Origin: Anaerolineae bacterium
GTDB lineage: Bacteria; Chloroflexota; Anaerolineae; DRVO01
DNA length: 5,811 nucleotides
Reading direction: 5' to 3'
Assembly: GCA_012719195.1 (NCBI GenBank)
Contig: JAAYAV010000486.1
Span: forward strand, 1 to 5,811
A program made the position numbers and the translations under genes. The notes beneath the pieces are model-generated. The model was not told the origin of the DNA. It did no database searches and saw only the letters and a list, made by a program, of their open reading frames with translations. This document shows, piece by piece, positions 1-5,255 of the stretch; the stretch's first letter is position 1, and the number at the start of each line of letters is the position of its first letter.

Positions 1-1
1 C

Positions 2-73
2 GATGACTTCGCCTTCGAGACCGACGAGAGCGCAGGACGCTACCTTAGCCAGCATCTATCCGTCGCCTCCTAG
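2..73 (+). CDS. C-terminal end of an unidentified protein (5' part outside window)
   Basis: An open plus-strand frame enters from the left edge and runs 23 codons to a TAG at 71-73. Its residues begin DDFAFETDES and end SQHLSVAS. Nearly all codons end in C or G, matching the codon use of the clear genes in the window, and no other frame at the edge looks better. It would meet the minus-strand methyltransferase tail to tail with an 18-bp overlap (56-73), similar to the GT2/bactofilin arrangement further right. The fragment is too short to assign a family, and it could be a chance open frame. Confidence 0.35.
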   Translation, partial: DDFAFETDESAGRYLSQHLSVAS

Positions 74-856
74 CTGCGCGGTGAGGGTGAAGCAGAGCGG
101 CGGCCGCACGGTCAGCCGGTCCATGTACGCGAACGCGCCCGAGATGTCGTGGTCGTACTCGCGAAACGAGTGCAGACGGAAGCCGTGGTCCAGTACCCCG
201 CCGACGATGTCGCCCAGGGTATGCTGGAACCAGTACGTGGGCGGCGACTCATAGCGCGTGCCCTCCCAGTAGTCGAGGCCGTCGGTCTCGACGAAGGGTT
301 CGCGCCGGAAGTAGGAGTGCCGCAGCGGAGGAGGGTCCTGTTCCTCGTTGTCGAACATGCCCAGCATGGGGTGCATCTCGTACATGGCCAGCCAGCCCTC
401 GGGACGCAGCAGCCGCCGCACCACATCGAGGAACGCCGGCAGATCGGGCATCCAGCCCAGAGAGCCGATGCTGATGTAGACGAGGTCGGCGCAGCGGTCG
501 AACCGGTTCGGGATGGCGTAGACGTCGGTCTGCAGGAACTCGCAGGGAGCGTGTGCGACGTCGGACAGTTGGCGCGCCTGTTCCAGGAAGGCGGCCGAGA
601 CGTCGAAGCCGAGGCAGTGCGACGCTCCCAGGTTGGCGATGGAGATAAGCTCGCGCCCGTTGTTGCAGCACGGCTGGGCGACGACTCGCCCCCGCAGGCC
701 GATACCCCGCAGCAAGCCGGTGGCGACTTCGTCGAGGCAGCTCCAGCCCGGCTGGGAGAACTCGGTCAGCCACTGGTCCAGGCGGTGGCGGGAGTGCACC
801 GGTGCGGCCTGGTCCCAGGCGCGGAGGTTGGCGGCGGTGTAGTCCGAGCGCTGCAT
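56..856 (-). CDS. Class I SAM-dependent methyltransferase
   Basis: A 266-residue protein, predicted cytoplasmic, that should transfer a methyl group from S-adenosylmethionine to an unknown acceptor. The Rossmann methyltransferase order is visible. Motif I is at about residues 58-68, reading VVAQPCCNNGRE instead of the usual acidic-GxGxG loop. An acidic strand-2 end GFDVS is at 83-87, an acidic D111 follows LQT, the strand-4 segment DLVYISIGSLGWMPDL is at 124-139, and LLRPEGWLAMYEMHP is at 149-163. The NNGRE version of motif I fits a subgroup of small methyltransferases. I chose ATG 856 because GGAGG lies 4 bases upstream (861-865) and the methyltransferase-like sequence begins there; the open frame extends to 1042 but that part is low-complexity and overlaps the upstream gene. 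It is the last gene of the minus-strand cluster, 64 bp after the Wzz-like gene, with no clear promoter of its own. Substrate unknown; a sugar or lipid-linked precursor is possible from context only. Confidence 0.85.
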   Translation of the reverse strand: MQRSDYTAANLRAWDQAAPVHSRHRLDQWLTEFSQPGWSCLDEVATGLLRGIGLRGRVVAQPCCNNGRELISIANLGASHCLGFDVSAAFLEQARQLSDVAHAPCEFLQTDVYAIPNRFDRCADLVYISIGSLGWMPDLPAFLDVVRRLLRPEGWLAMYEMHPMLGMFDNEEQDPPPLRHSYFRREPFVETDGLDYWEGTRYESPPTYWFQHTLGDIVGGVLDHGFRLHSFREYDHDISGAFAYMDRLTVRPPLCFTLTAQLGGDG

Positions 857-920
857 GGCGCCTCCGTTTCGTTGCTGGTGGTCACGGCGGCGGGAGGCTC
901 GGTCTGCCGCCGCGCCGGCT

Positions 921-1643
921 CTAGCGGCGGTCCCGCAGCAGGCCCGCCCGACGTGGGCGCGGTAGGGTCGCCAGCAGAGGGAGCCCAAGCTGACGCAGGT
1001 CACGCCCGTCGCGGATGGAATCGTCGGCATAGTCGAGCACAAACGCCAGGGCCACGGCGGCGACGAGGGCCAGGGCCAGGCGCATGGGCAGGTCGAGCCG
1101 TTGGCGCAGCGAGGGCGGCACCGGCCCGACGGCGGGCGGGTCTATGACGTGGATGGCGGCGTTCTCGCTGCCCAACTGGGCCAAGAACTCGGCGTTGCGT
1201 TGGCCGATAACGGTGGCGGACGCCTCGGCGATGGCCTGCACCCGCGCCGGATCCCCGCCACCCACGCTGATGGTGAGGATGCGGTGCTGCTTAACTGGCA
1301 CGGTGGCGCCGGCGATCTCGCCCGGGTGCACGGTGATGCCGCGGGTGGCGAGCTCCTCGGAGACGGCCGCGGCGAAGGCGGCGCTGCGCACCACCTCCGA
1401 CAGGTCGTCCACCAGGTACTCGGACGCGAGCCAAGTGTAGTAGCGGTCGTAGGTGTAGTAGCCGCCGGCGCCGTCCTCGGGCACCATTCCCACCGCCACC
1501 CGGAGCGAGGCGGAGTAGCTCTGCGGAGCCGGACGAAGGGCCTTGAGAGCCAGCGAGATGATGCCGGTCACAGCCACGACGAGGAGGATGAGCCAGGCAT
1601 AGCGGCGCAGGATGCGGATGTACTCGCGCAGTTCCATATTCAC
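921..1643 (-). CDS. Wzz/chain-length-determinant family polysaccharide co-polymerase
   Basis: A 240-residue inner-membrane protein of the Wzz (polysaccharide co-polymerase) type, which in known systems sets chain length or supports export of surface polysaccharide. The architecture is typical: a short basic N-terminus (LREYIRILRR), TM1 at about 16-33, a large extracytoplasmic domain, a proline-rich stretch (PPAVGPVPPS) before TM2, TM2 at about 187-204, and a roughly 37-residue cytoplasmic tail ending LGLPLLATLPRPRR. The tail stops where longer relatives continue into a BY-type tyrosine kinase, so this is the kinase-less form, and no kinase is in the window. The start is uncertain by two codons: GTG at 1643 or ATG at 1637, the latter with a weak GGTG upstream. 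It lies 105 bp downstream of the GT4 gene and 64 bp upstream of the methyltransferase, all on one strand. It may be read from the GT4 promoter and also from a weaker promoter in the 105-bp gap. Confidence 0.88.
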   Translation of the reverse strand: MNMELREYIRILRRYAWLILLVVAVTGIISLALKALRPAPQSYSASLRVAVGMVPEDGAGGYYTYDRYYTWLASEYLVDDLSEVVRSAAFAAAVSEELATRGITVHPGEIAGATVPVKQHRILTISVGGGDPARVQAIAEASATVIGQRNAEFLAQLGSENAAIHVIDPPAVGPVPPSLRQRLDLPMRLALALVAAVALAFVLDYADDSIRDGRDLRQLGLPLLATLPRPRRAGLLRDRR

Positions 1644-1684
1644 CAGTCCAGGGGGCAGCAGGCGCGGCAGGGCACTCTGCGGGA

Positions 1685-1714
1685 ATGATAGGAGACGGCG
1701 GGCGGTTGCGGCAA
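1685..1714 (-). promoter_or_regulatory. Possible sigma70-type promoter before the Wzz-like gene
   Basis: On the minus strand TTGCCG (1714-1709) is followed after 18 bp by TATCAT (1690-1685), matching consensus at 4/6 and 5/6. Transcription would begin about 35 bases before the GTG/ATG start. An imperfect 6-bp stem (1715-1720 with 1732-1737) lies just upstream in the gap but has no T-run, so it does not look like a terminator for the GT4 gene. The promoter may be secondary within a longer transcription unit. Confidence 0.35.
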
Positions 1715-1748
1715 GCCGCTAGCCTGAGGTAGGCGGCAGGCGCGATGG

Positions 1749-2855
1749 CTAGCCACTGGTACCCGCCCGCTGGTGCTGGGCGACCACCTCTTCCACATAC
1801 TCCCGCAGCTTCCGCTGGAACACCGCCTTGTCGAAGCGGACGGCGCTGCGGCGCAGGCTCTCGCAATCGAACCGGGTGTGCTCCAGCCGGCGGAGAGCGT
1901 CCTTCAGGGAGTCCGCCGTCTGCTCGGGGAAGAGCAGGCCGGTCTCGCCGTCCACAATGGTCTCCAGCGACCCTCCCCCGGCGAAGGCCACCACCGGGCG
2001 CCCGGCCGCCTGCGCCTCTATGGGAGTGATGCCGAAGTCCTCCAGACCGGGCCAGAGCAGCGCGCGACAGCGCTGCATCAGGCCGGTGACCTCGTCGTCG
2101 GGTAGGCGACCGAGGAACTCGACGCTCGGACCGGCCACCGCTTCCAGTTGGGGCCGGGCTCGCCCCTCTCCTACGACCTTCAGCGGCAGCCCCAGCTCGC
2201 TACAGGCCCGGACGGCCAGGTCAATGCGCCGGTACGGTACCAGGCGGCCGACCACCAGGAGGAAGTTCTCGGGCTGCCCGGCCGGCCGAAAGCGGCCCGT
2301 ATCTACCGGAGGATGGATGATGGGTGAGGGGCGGCCGTAGATGGCCTGGATTCGCTGCTGCACTTCCCCGGCGATGGCGACGAAGTGGGTGACCCGCCGG
2401 GCGGTCCTCTGGTCCCAGCGGCGAAGCAGGGGCAGCAGGGCGGACAGACCGGCGCGTTGCCACCCGGGGATGGGCTCGCGGGTCAGGTAGTCCTGGTAGC
2501 CCCAGAGGAAGCGCGGCGGTGTCAGGCAGTAGGCGATATGTGGCGCTCCCGGGCAGTGGGCGCCGGTGGCGAAGCCGCTGCTCACGCTGAGGACGGCGTC
2601 GAAGTCGCGAAGGCGCATCGTGTCGAACGCGAGCGGGTACAGCGGCAGGTAGAGACGACTACGGCGCTCGACGCCGGGGAGGCGGTTCATCCAGGTGGCG
2701 CGGATGTCCCAGGAACGGAAGTGATCGGGCAAGGCCGAGGGCTGGTGAATGCTGGTGTACAGGGGGGCGTCCGGCCACAGTTCGTGGATCGCCTCCAGGA
2801 CGCGCTCGGCGCCACCGTATTGGTTGAGCCAGGAACACACGAGAGCAAGTCGCAA
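1749..2855 (-). CDS. Glycosyltransferase family 4 (GT4, WbaZ-like mannosyltransferase type)
   Basis: A 368-residue retaining GT-B glycosyltransferase that should move a sugar from a nucleotide-sugar donor onto a growing, probably lipid-linked, glycan at the cytoplasmic membrane face. The N-terminal Rossmann half starts RLALVCSWLNQYGGAERV with the acceptor-side GGAE loop at about 14-17. The C-terminal half has LLVVGRLVPYRRIDLAV (200-214) and the E-x7-E motif EDFGITPIE (E272, E280), followed by AAGRPVVAF and the GGSLETI loop. The overall pattern resembles WbaZ-type mannosyltransferases, but the sugar cannot be fixed from sequence. In the donor-phosphate region R209 stands where I expect lysine in relatives (VPYK). 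The start is TTG 2855 with GGAGG 7 bases upstream. The frame is open to a GTG at 2912, but a candidate -10 box (2877-2882) lies inside that extension and the extra 19 residues (LWPPQLPGYTGRHGG type) are unlike the family. It is the first gene of the minus-strand cluster. Confidence 0.9.
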   Translation of the reverse strand: MRLALVCSWLNQYGGAERVLEAIHELWPDAPLYTSIHQPSALPDHFRSWDIRATWMNRLPGVERRSRLYLPLYPLAFDTMRLRDFDAVLSVSSGFATGAHCPGAPHIAYCLTPPRFLWGYQDYLTREPIPGWQRAGLSALLPLLRRWDQRTARRVTHFVAIAGEVQQRIQAIYGRPSPIIHPPVDTGRFRPAGQPENFLLVVGRLVPYRRIDLAVRACSELGLPLKVVGEGRARPQLEAVAGPSVEFLGRLPDDEVTGLMQRCRALLWPGLEDFGITPIEAQAAGRPVVAFAGGGSLETIVDGETGLLFPEQTADSLKDALRRLEHTRFDCESLRRSAVRFDKAVFQRKLREYVEEVVAQHQRAGTSG

Positions 2856-2862
2856 CCGGCTG

Positions 2863-2867
2863 CCTCC
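2863..2867 (-). promoter_or_regulatory. Ribosome-binding site fixing a TTG start for the GT4 gene
   Basis: Minus-strand GGAGG, a perfect anti-16S core, lies 7 bases before TTG 2855. From that TTG the protein begins MRLALVCSW, the normal beginning of a GT4 N-terminal beta strand. No in-frame ATG is available nearby. Confidence 0.75.
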
Positions 2868-2876
2868 GTGCCGGCC

Positions 2877-2906
2877 AGTATAGCCAGGCAGCTGTGGGGG
2901 CCACAA
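2877..2906 (-). promoter_or_regulatory. Candidate promoter of the GT4-Wzz-methyltransferase cluster
   Basis: On the minus strand TTGTGG (2906-2901) is followed after 18 bp by TATACT (2882-2877), a 5/6 match to the -10 consensus. Initiation near 2870 would give a leader of about 15 bases that still contains the GGAGG. A 5-bp-arm inverted repeat, TGTGG-ggg-CCACA (2893-2905), overlaps the -35 box. Confidence 0.5.
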
Positions 2907-2908
2907 GC

Positions 2909-2927
2909 GCACGGACGCGAGCCGTGC
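2909..2927. promoter_or_regulatory. Dyad between two divergent promoters, possible operator
   Basis: A perfect inverted repeat, GCACGG then 7 bases then CCGTGC, is centred at 2918. It sits between the -35 boxes of the GT4 promoter (2901-2906) and the GT2 promoter (2939-2944), almost exactly midway between the two TATACT boxes. The position suits a regulator acting on both directions, but no regulator gene is in the window and short GC-rich dyads also occur by chance. Confidence 0.3.
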
Positions 2928-2938
2928 CCGACGGGGCC

Positions 2939-2966
2939 TTGCCTCATATCTGCCCGATGCTATACT
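2939..2966 (+). promoter_or_regulatory. Sigma70-type extended -10 promoter of the GT2 gene
   Basis: TTGCCT (2939-2944), a 16-bp spacer, then TATACT (2961-2966), directly preceded by TGC (2958-2960), which forms an extended -10 element. Initiation would fall at about 2972-2974, leaving a leader of only some 12 bases that just includes the AAGGA ribosome site at 2976-2980. Confidence 0.6.
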
Positions 2967-2984
2967 TCAACCCCCAAGGAAAGG

Positions 2985-4490
2985 ATGGCCTCTATTGTGA
3001 TGTGGTCTTATCTCCTCAGCAGCATCTACCTGGCGGCGGCCCTGCTTCTGGCCGTCTACGGGTTCAACTCCCTGCTGCTGGGGCTGCTGTACCTGCACCA
3101 GAGGCACCGGCTCGTGCCGGAACCCACCCTCTCCCGGCTACCCCGAGTCACGGTGCAACTGCCGCTCTACAACGAGCGCTGGGTGGCGAGGCGTCTGCTG
3201 GAGGCCATGGACGACCTGGACTACCCGCGCGACCGGCTCGAGGTGCAGGTGCTCGATGACAGCGACGACCTGACTCGGGACATCGTGGACGAAGTGGCGG
3301 AGCGGCTCCGGCGCCGCGGCCTGAACATAACTGTCCATCGTCGCGAGCACCGCACCGGTTACAAGGCAGGCGCTCTGGCCGACGGCCTGCGCTCGGCGCG
3401 CGGCGAACTGATCGCCATCTTCGACGCCGACTTCGTCCCAGCGCGAGACTGGTTGCGCCGGGTGGTGCCGCATCTGGTGGCGGACGAGCGGCTGGGGTTC
3501 GTGCAGACGCGCTGGGGTCACATGAACGGGACCTACTCGGCCGCCACTCGCGCCCAAACGCTGGCGCTGGACGGCCACTTCATCGTGGAGCAGACGGCCC
3601 GGCAGCGAAGCGGCCTACTGATGAACTTCAATGGCTCCGGCGGCATCTGGCGCCGTGAGTGCATCGAGCAAGCCGGGGGCTGGACGGCGCGGACTCTCTG
3701 CGAGGACCTGGATCTCAGCTACCGGGCCCAGATGGCGGGCTGGAACTGCCTCTATCTGCCGGAGGTGGTGGTACCGGCGGAGGTACCGCCCACCGTGTCG
3801 GCCTTCAAGAGCCAGCAGCGGCGCTGGGCCACCGGGAGCATCCAGTGTCTCCGTCACCTGGCGGGGCCGCTCCTTCGCTCGCGCCTGACACTGCCGCAGA
3901 AGCTGGAAGGCCTCGTGCATCTGGGCGGCTACCTGGGTCACCCGCTGATGCTCGCTTTGTTGTTGCTCTCCCTGCCGCTGCTGTTGCTGGACGGCGGCGT
4001 GCGATTCCATCTCACGTTCTTGGGGCTGGCCAGTCTCGGCCCGCCGATCGTGTACGTCATCTCCCAGGCCGTGCAGGGCGCCGCCGGGTGGCGCCGCCTG
4101 CAGGCGTTACCGGTGCTGATACTGCTCGGGACGGGGATGGCGGTGAACAACACCCGCGCCGCTCTCCGCGCCCTGCGGATGGATGGCGGCGTGTTTCAGC
4201 GCACGCCGAAGTACAGCCTGGTGGGGAGCAAGGGTAAGTGGGCGGGGCGCCGCTATCTGGTGAGCGGCGATGCCATCCCGTGGGGGGAGTTGGCGGCTGC
4301 CCTATACGCTCTGCTGTGCATAGCGGTGGCGGTGCGCCAGGAAAGCTACTACGCCGTGCCATTCCTGTGCCTCTACCTGGCCGGCTTTGCCTACGTGGGC
4401 TGGAGCAGCTGGCGCGAGGCGCGCGCCGAGAGGGCGGGACAGCGGGCGGCGGCCCTCAGCTCGCAGCCGAGTCGTCCCTGGGTCGGGTAA
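2985..4490 (+). CDS. Processive-type family 2 glycosyltransferase (cellulose synthase/CslA-like membrane synthase)
   Basis: A 501-residue integral membrane GT2 enzyme expected to polymerise a beta-linked glycan from nucleotide-sugar at the cytoplasmic face and pass it across the membrane. N-terminal TM segment(s) span about 8-36. The GT-A domain follows: PLYNE (60-64), LDDSDD (90-95), KAGAL (127-131), the DAD metal motif (147-149), NFNGSGGIWRR (214-224), the acidic catalytic-base motif ED (240-241) and QxxRW (Q277, R280, W281). Further TM segments lie at about 317-335, 347-364, 373-388, 434-450 and 456-475. Length and layout fit bacterial CslA/glucomannan-synthase-like proteins; no PilZ c-di-GMP domain is present. 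ATG 2985 is chosen because AAGGA precedes it by 4 bases and the promoter lies just upstream; ATG 3000 is an alternative. The open frame extends upstream to 2385, but that part is antisense to the GT4 gene. The product (cellulose-, mannan- or other polymer) cannot be told from sequence. The 3' end overlaps the bactofilin gene by 35 bp. Confidence 0.92.
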   Translation: MASIVMWSYLLSSIYLAAALLLAVYGFNSLLLGLLYLHQRHRLVPEPTLSRLPRVTVQLPLYNERWVARRLLEAMDDLDYPRDRLEVQVLDDSDDLTRDIVDEVAERLRRRGLNITVHRREHRTGYKAGALADGLRSARGELIAIFDADFVPARDWLRRVVPHLVADERLGFVQTRWGHMNGTYSAATRAQTLALDGHFIVEQTARQRSGLLMNFNGSGGIWRRECIEQAGGWTARTLCEDLDLSYRAQMAGWNCLYLPEVVVPAEVPPTVSAFKSQQRRWATGSIQCLRHLAGPLLRSRLTLPQKLEGLVHLGGYLGHPLMLALLLLSLPLLLLDGGVRFHLTFLGLASLGPPIVYVISQAVQGAAGWRRLQALPVLILLGTGMAVNNTRAALRALRMDGGVFQRTPKYSLVGSKGKWAGRRYLVSGDAIPWGELAAALYALLCIAVAVRQESYYAVPFLCLYLAGFAYVGWSSWREARAERAGQRAAALSSQPSRPWVG

Positions 4491-4911
4491 GGCTGTCGGC
4501 TGCCGGTTCGTCTTCCTCGGGAGCGGCCGCGTCATAGGCCGCCAGAGGCTCGAGGGGCGCTACGTCGCCCTTGCGCATGATGACGTGTCCCCGCACGAGG
4601 CCGCCTTCGTCCAGCAGCAGGTCCATCACGTCCACATCGCCCAGGACGCGCCCCCCGTCTAGGATCTCCACCTTGTCCGCTACGATGTTCCCCTCGACCG
4701 TTCCGAGCACAGAGACGTTGCGGGCACGGATGTCGGCGCGCACCACGGCGCGTTCACTGACGATCACGCTGCCGGCACACTCCACCTGACCATCAACAAG
4801 CCCGCCGATGTGCAGGTTGCCGTCGCACTTCAGCTCGCCCTTGAGGGTGGTGTTCTCGGGCAGGTTGGTGCCGATCAACTGGGCCGGATCGAATGCGGTC
4901 TTTCTGAACAC
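4456..4911 (-). CDS. Bactofilin (polymer-forming cytoskeletal protein)
   Basis: A 151-residue protein of the bactofilin family, which self-assembles without nucleotide into filaments that scaffold envelope, cell-shape or polar structures. The central right-handed beta-helix core runs about 16-115 with the recurrent short hydrophobic/glycine rungs of the family: TTLKGELKCDGNLHIGGLVDG, SVIVSERAVVRADI, VSVLGTVEGNIVA, VEILDGGRVLGDV. A short N-terminal tail FRKTAFDPAQLIG resembles the membrane-targeting or flexible tails of relatives, and the C-terminal tail (about 120-151) is acidic and alanine-rich (PEEDEPAADS), so probably disordered. The start is GTG 4911, with GAGGAG 4 bases upstream and a strong promoter about 40 bases upstream. 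It is monocistronic as far as visible, facing the GT2 gene tail to tail. A role with the neighbouring polysaccharide genes is possible but only from position. Confidence 0.93.
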   Translation of the reverse strand: MFRKTAFDPAQLIGTNLPENTTLKGELKCDGNLHIGGLVDGQVECAGSVIVSERAVVRADIRARNVSVLGTVEGNIVADKVEILDGGRVLGDVDVMDLLLDEGGLVRGHVIMRKGDVAPLEPLAAYDAAAPEEDEPAADSLTRPRDDSAAS

Positions 4912-4949
4912 GTGGCTCCTCGAGTGACAGCGTGGGTACTGGTGGCGCG

Positions 4950-4978
4950 ACTATACGGCTCGGGGCCGTGCCTGTCAA
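4950..4978 (-). promoter_or_regulatory. Near-consensus sigma70-type promoter of the bactofilin gene
   Basis: On the minus strand a perfect TTGACA (4978-4973) is followed after 17 bp by TATAGT (4955-4950), giving 11 of 12 consensus bases at optimal spacing. Initiation near 4943 gives a leader of about 32 bases. The spacer carries a perfect 5-bp-arm dyad (ACGGC, 5 bases, GCCGT, 4955-4969), which could bind a regulator or be incidental. This is the strongest promoter in the window and suggests high housekeeping expression. Confidence 0.75.
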
Positions 4979-5033
4979 CTGGAGGGGTGGGAAGGGCAGG
5001 CCATCACATGCGGGCGACGGCCTTTGTGTAGCC

Positions 5034-5049
5034 CTCGACTGAAGTCGGG
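5034..5049. repeat. Hairpin 1 of the intergenic array
   Basis: CTCGACT, GA, AGTCGGG form a 7-bp stem on plus-strand RNA (five perfect central pairs, then one U-G wobble and one C-G). It starts the run of hairpins upstream of the bactofilin promoter. No T-run follows on either side. Confidence 0.5.
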
Positions 5050-5069
5050 TCTGGCGAGCCTGCGGCTGG

Positions 5070-5089
5070 TCGTCCGCCTTCGCGGACGA
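5070..5089. repeat. Hairpin 2: perfect 8-bp stem, 4-base loop
   Basis: TCGTCCGC, CTTC, GCGGACGA is a perfect inverted repeat. The arm bases GCGGAC recur at the start of each 27-bp tandem unit downstream (5120, 5147, 5174), so arms of different hairpins could pair with each other. It lacks a T-tract, so it is not a typical terminator. Confidence 0.65.
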
Positions 5090-5108
5090 GGGAGTCACGC
5101 CCCGATGG

Positions 5109-5126
5109 TGTCCGGCTAAGCGGACA
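5109..5126. repeat. Hairpin 3 overlapping the first tandem unit
   Basis: TGTCCG (5109-5114) and CGGACA (5121-5126) form a perfect 6-bp inverted repeat with a 6-base loop. The right arm lies inside the first 27-bp unit, so this stem competes with that unit's own palindrome; the equivalent CGGACA in units 2 and 3 (5148-5153, 5175-5180) could also pair with 5109-5114. Confidence 0.55.
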
Positions 5127-5200
5127 TGGCAGAGCCATGCCTAGCAGCGGACATGGCAGAGCCATGCCTAGCAGCGGACACGGCAGAGCCATGCCTAGCG
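5120..5200. repeat. Three tandem copies of a 27-bp palindrome-bearing unit
   Basis: Units are 5120-5146, 5147-5173 and 5174-5200. Units 1 and 2 are identical; unit 3 differs by C for T at 5181 and G for A at 5200. A degenerate fourth start (GTGGACA) follows at 5201-5207. Each unit begins GCGGA, then carries the inverted repeat CATGGC-AGA-GCCATG (5125-5139, 5152-5166, 5179-5193), and ends CCTAGCA. There are no spacers, so this is not CRISPR. The near identity implies recent duplication or selection on the structure. I do not recognise the family; it resembles intergenic palindromic (REP-like) DNA or a satellite in layout only. Confidence 0.9.
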
Positions 5201-5231
5201 GTGGACACTCGGCCGGCAGGCCTCTGGGCTC

Positions 5232-5249
5232 GGCCTCGATCAGGAGGCC
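5232..5249. repeat. Hairpin after the tandem repeats
   Basis: GGCCTC (5232-5237) and GAGGCC (5244-5249) form a perfect 6-bp inverted repeat around a 6-base loop. It continues the run of stems toward the GH3-like gene. Confidence 0.5.
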
Positions 5250-5255
5250 ATTGTG

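Noticed and set aside
885..912. GC-rich 7-bp stem (CGGCGGC with GCCGCCG) between the Wzz-like gene and the methyltransferase as a terminator
   Set aside because: There is no T-run on the minus-strand downstream side, and the 14-base loop and simple GC composition make it weak evidence of regulation.
857..1042. N-terminal 62-residue extension of the methyltransferase
   Set aside because: It overlaps the end of the Wzz-like gene in another frame and is arginine/alanine-rich filler, while ATG 856 has a GGAGG upstream.
149..1147. Long plus-strand open frame of 332 codons
   Set aside because: It is antisense to the methyltransferase and the Wzz-like gene, both of which show family motifs; long shadow frames are expected in GC-rich DNA.
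2385..2984. N-terminal 200-residue extension of the GT2 protein
   Set aside because: The upstream part is antisense to the GT4 gene, is low-complexity, and precedes a good promoter and ribosome site for ATG 2985.
4523..4542. Inverted repeat GCGGCC/GGCCGC as a terminator for the GT2 gene
   Set aside because: It lies inside the bactofilin coding region and no T-run follows; probably incidental to GC-rich codons.
5120..5200. CRISPR array
   Set aside because: The units are directly adjacent with no variable spacers and there are no cas genes.
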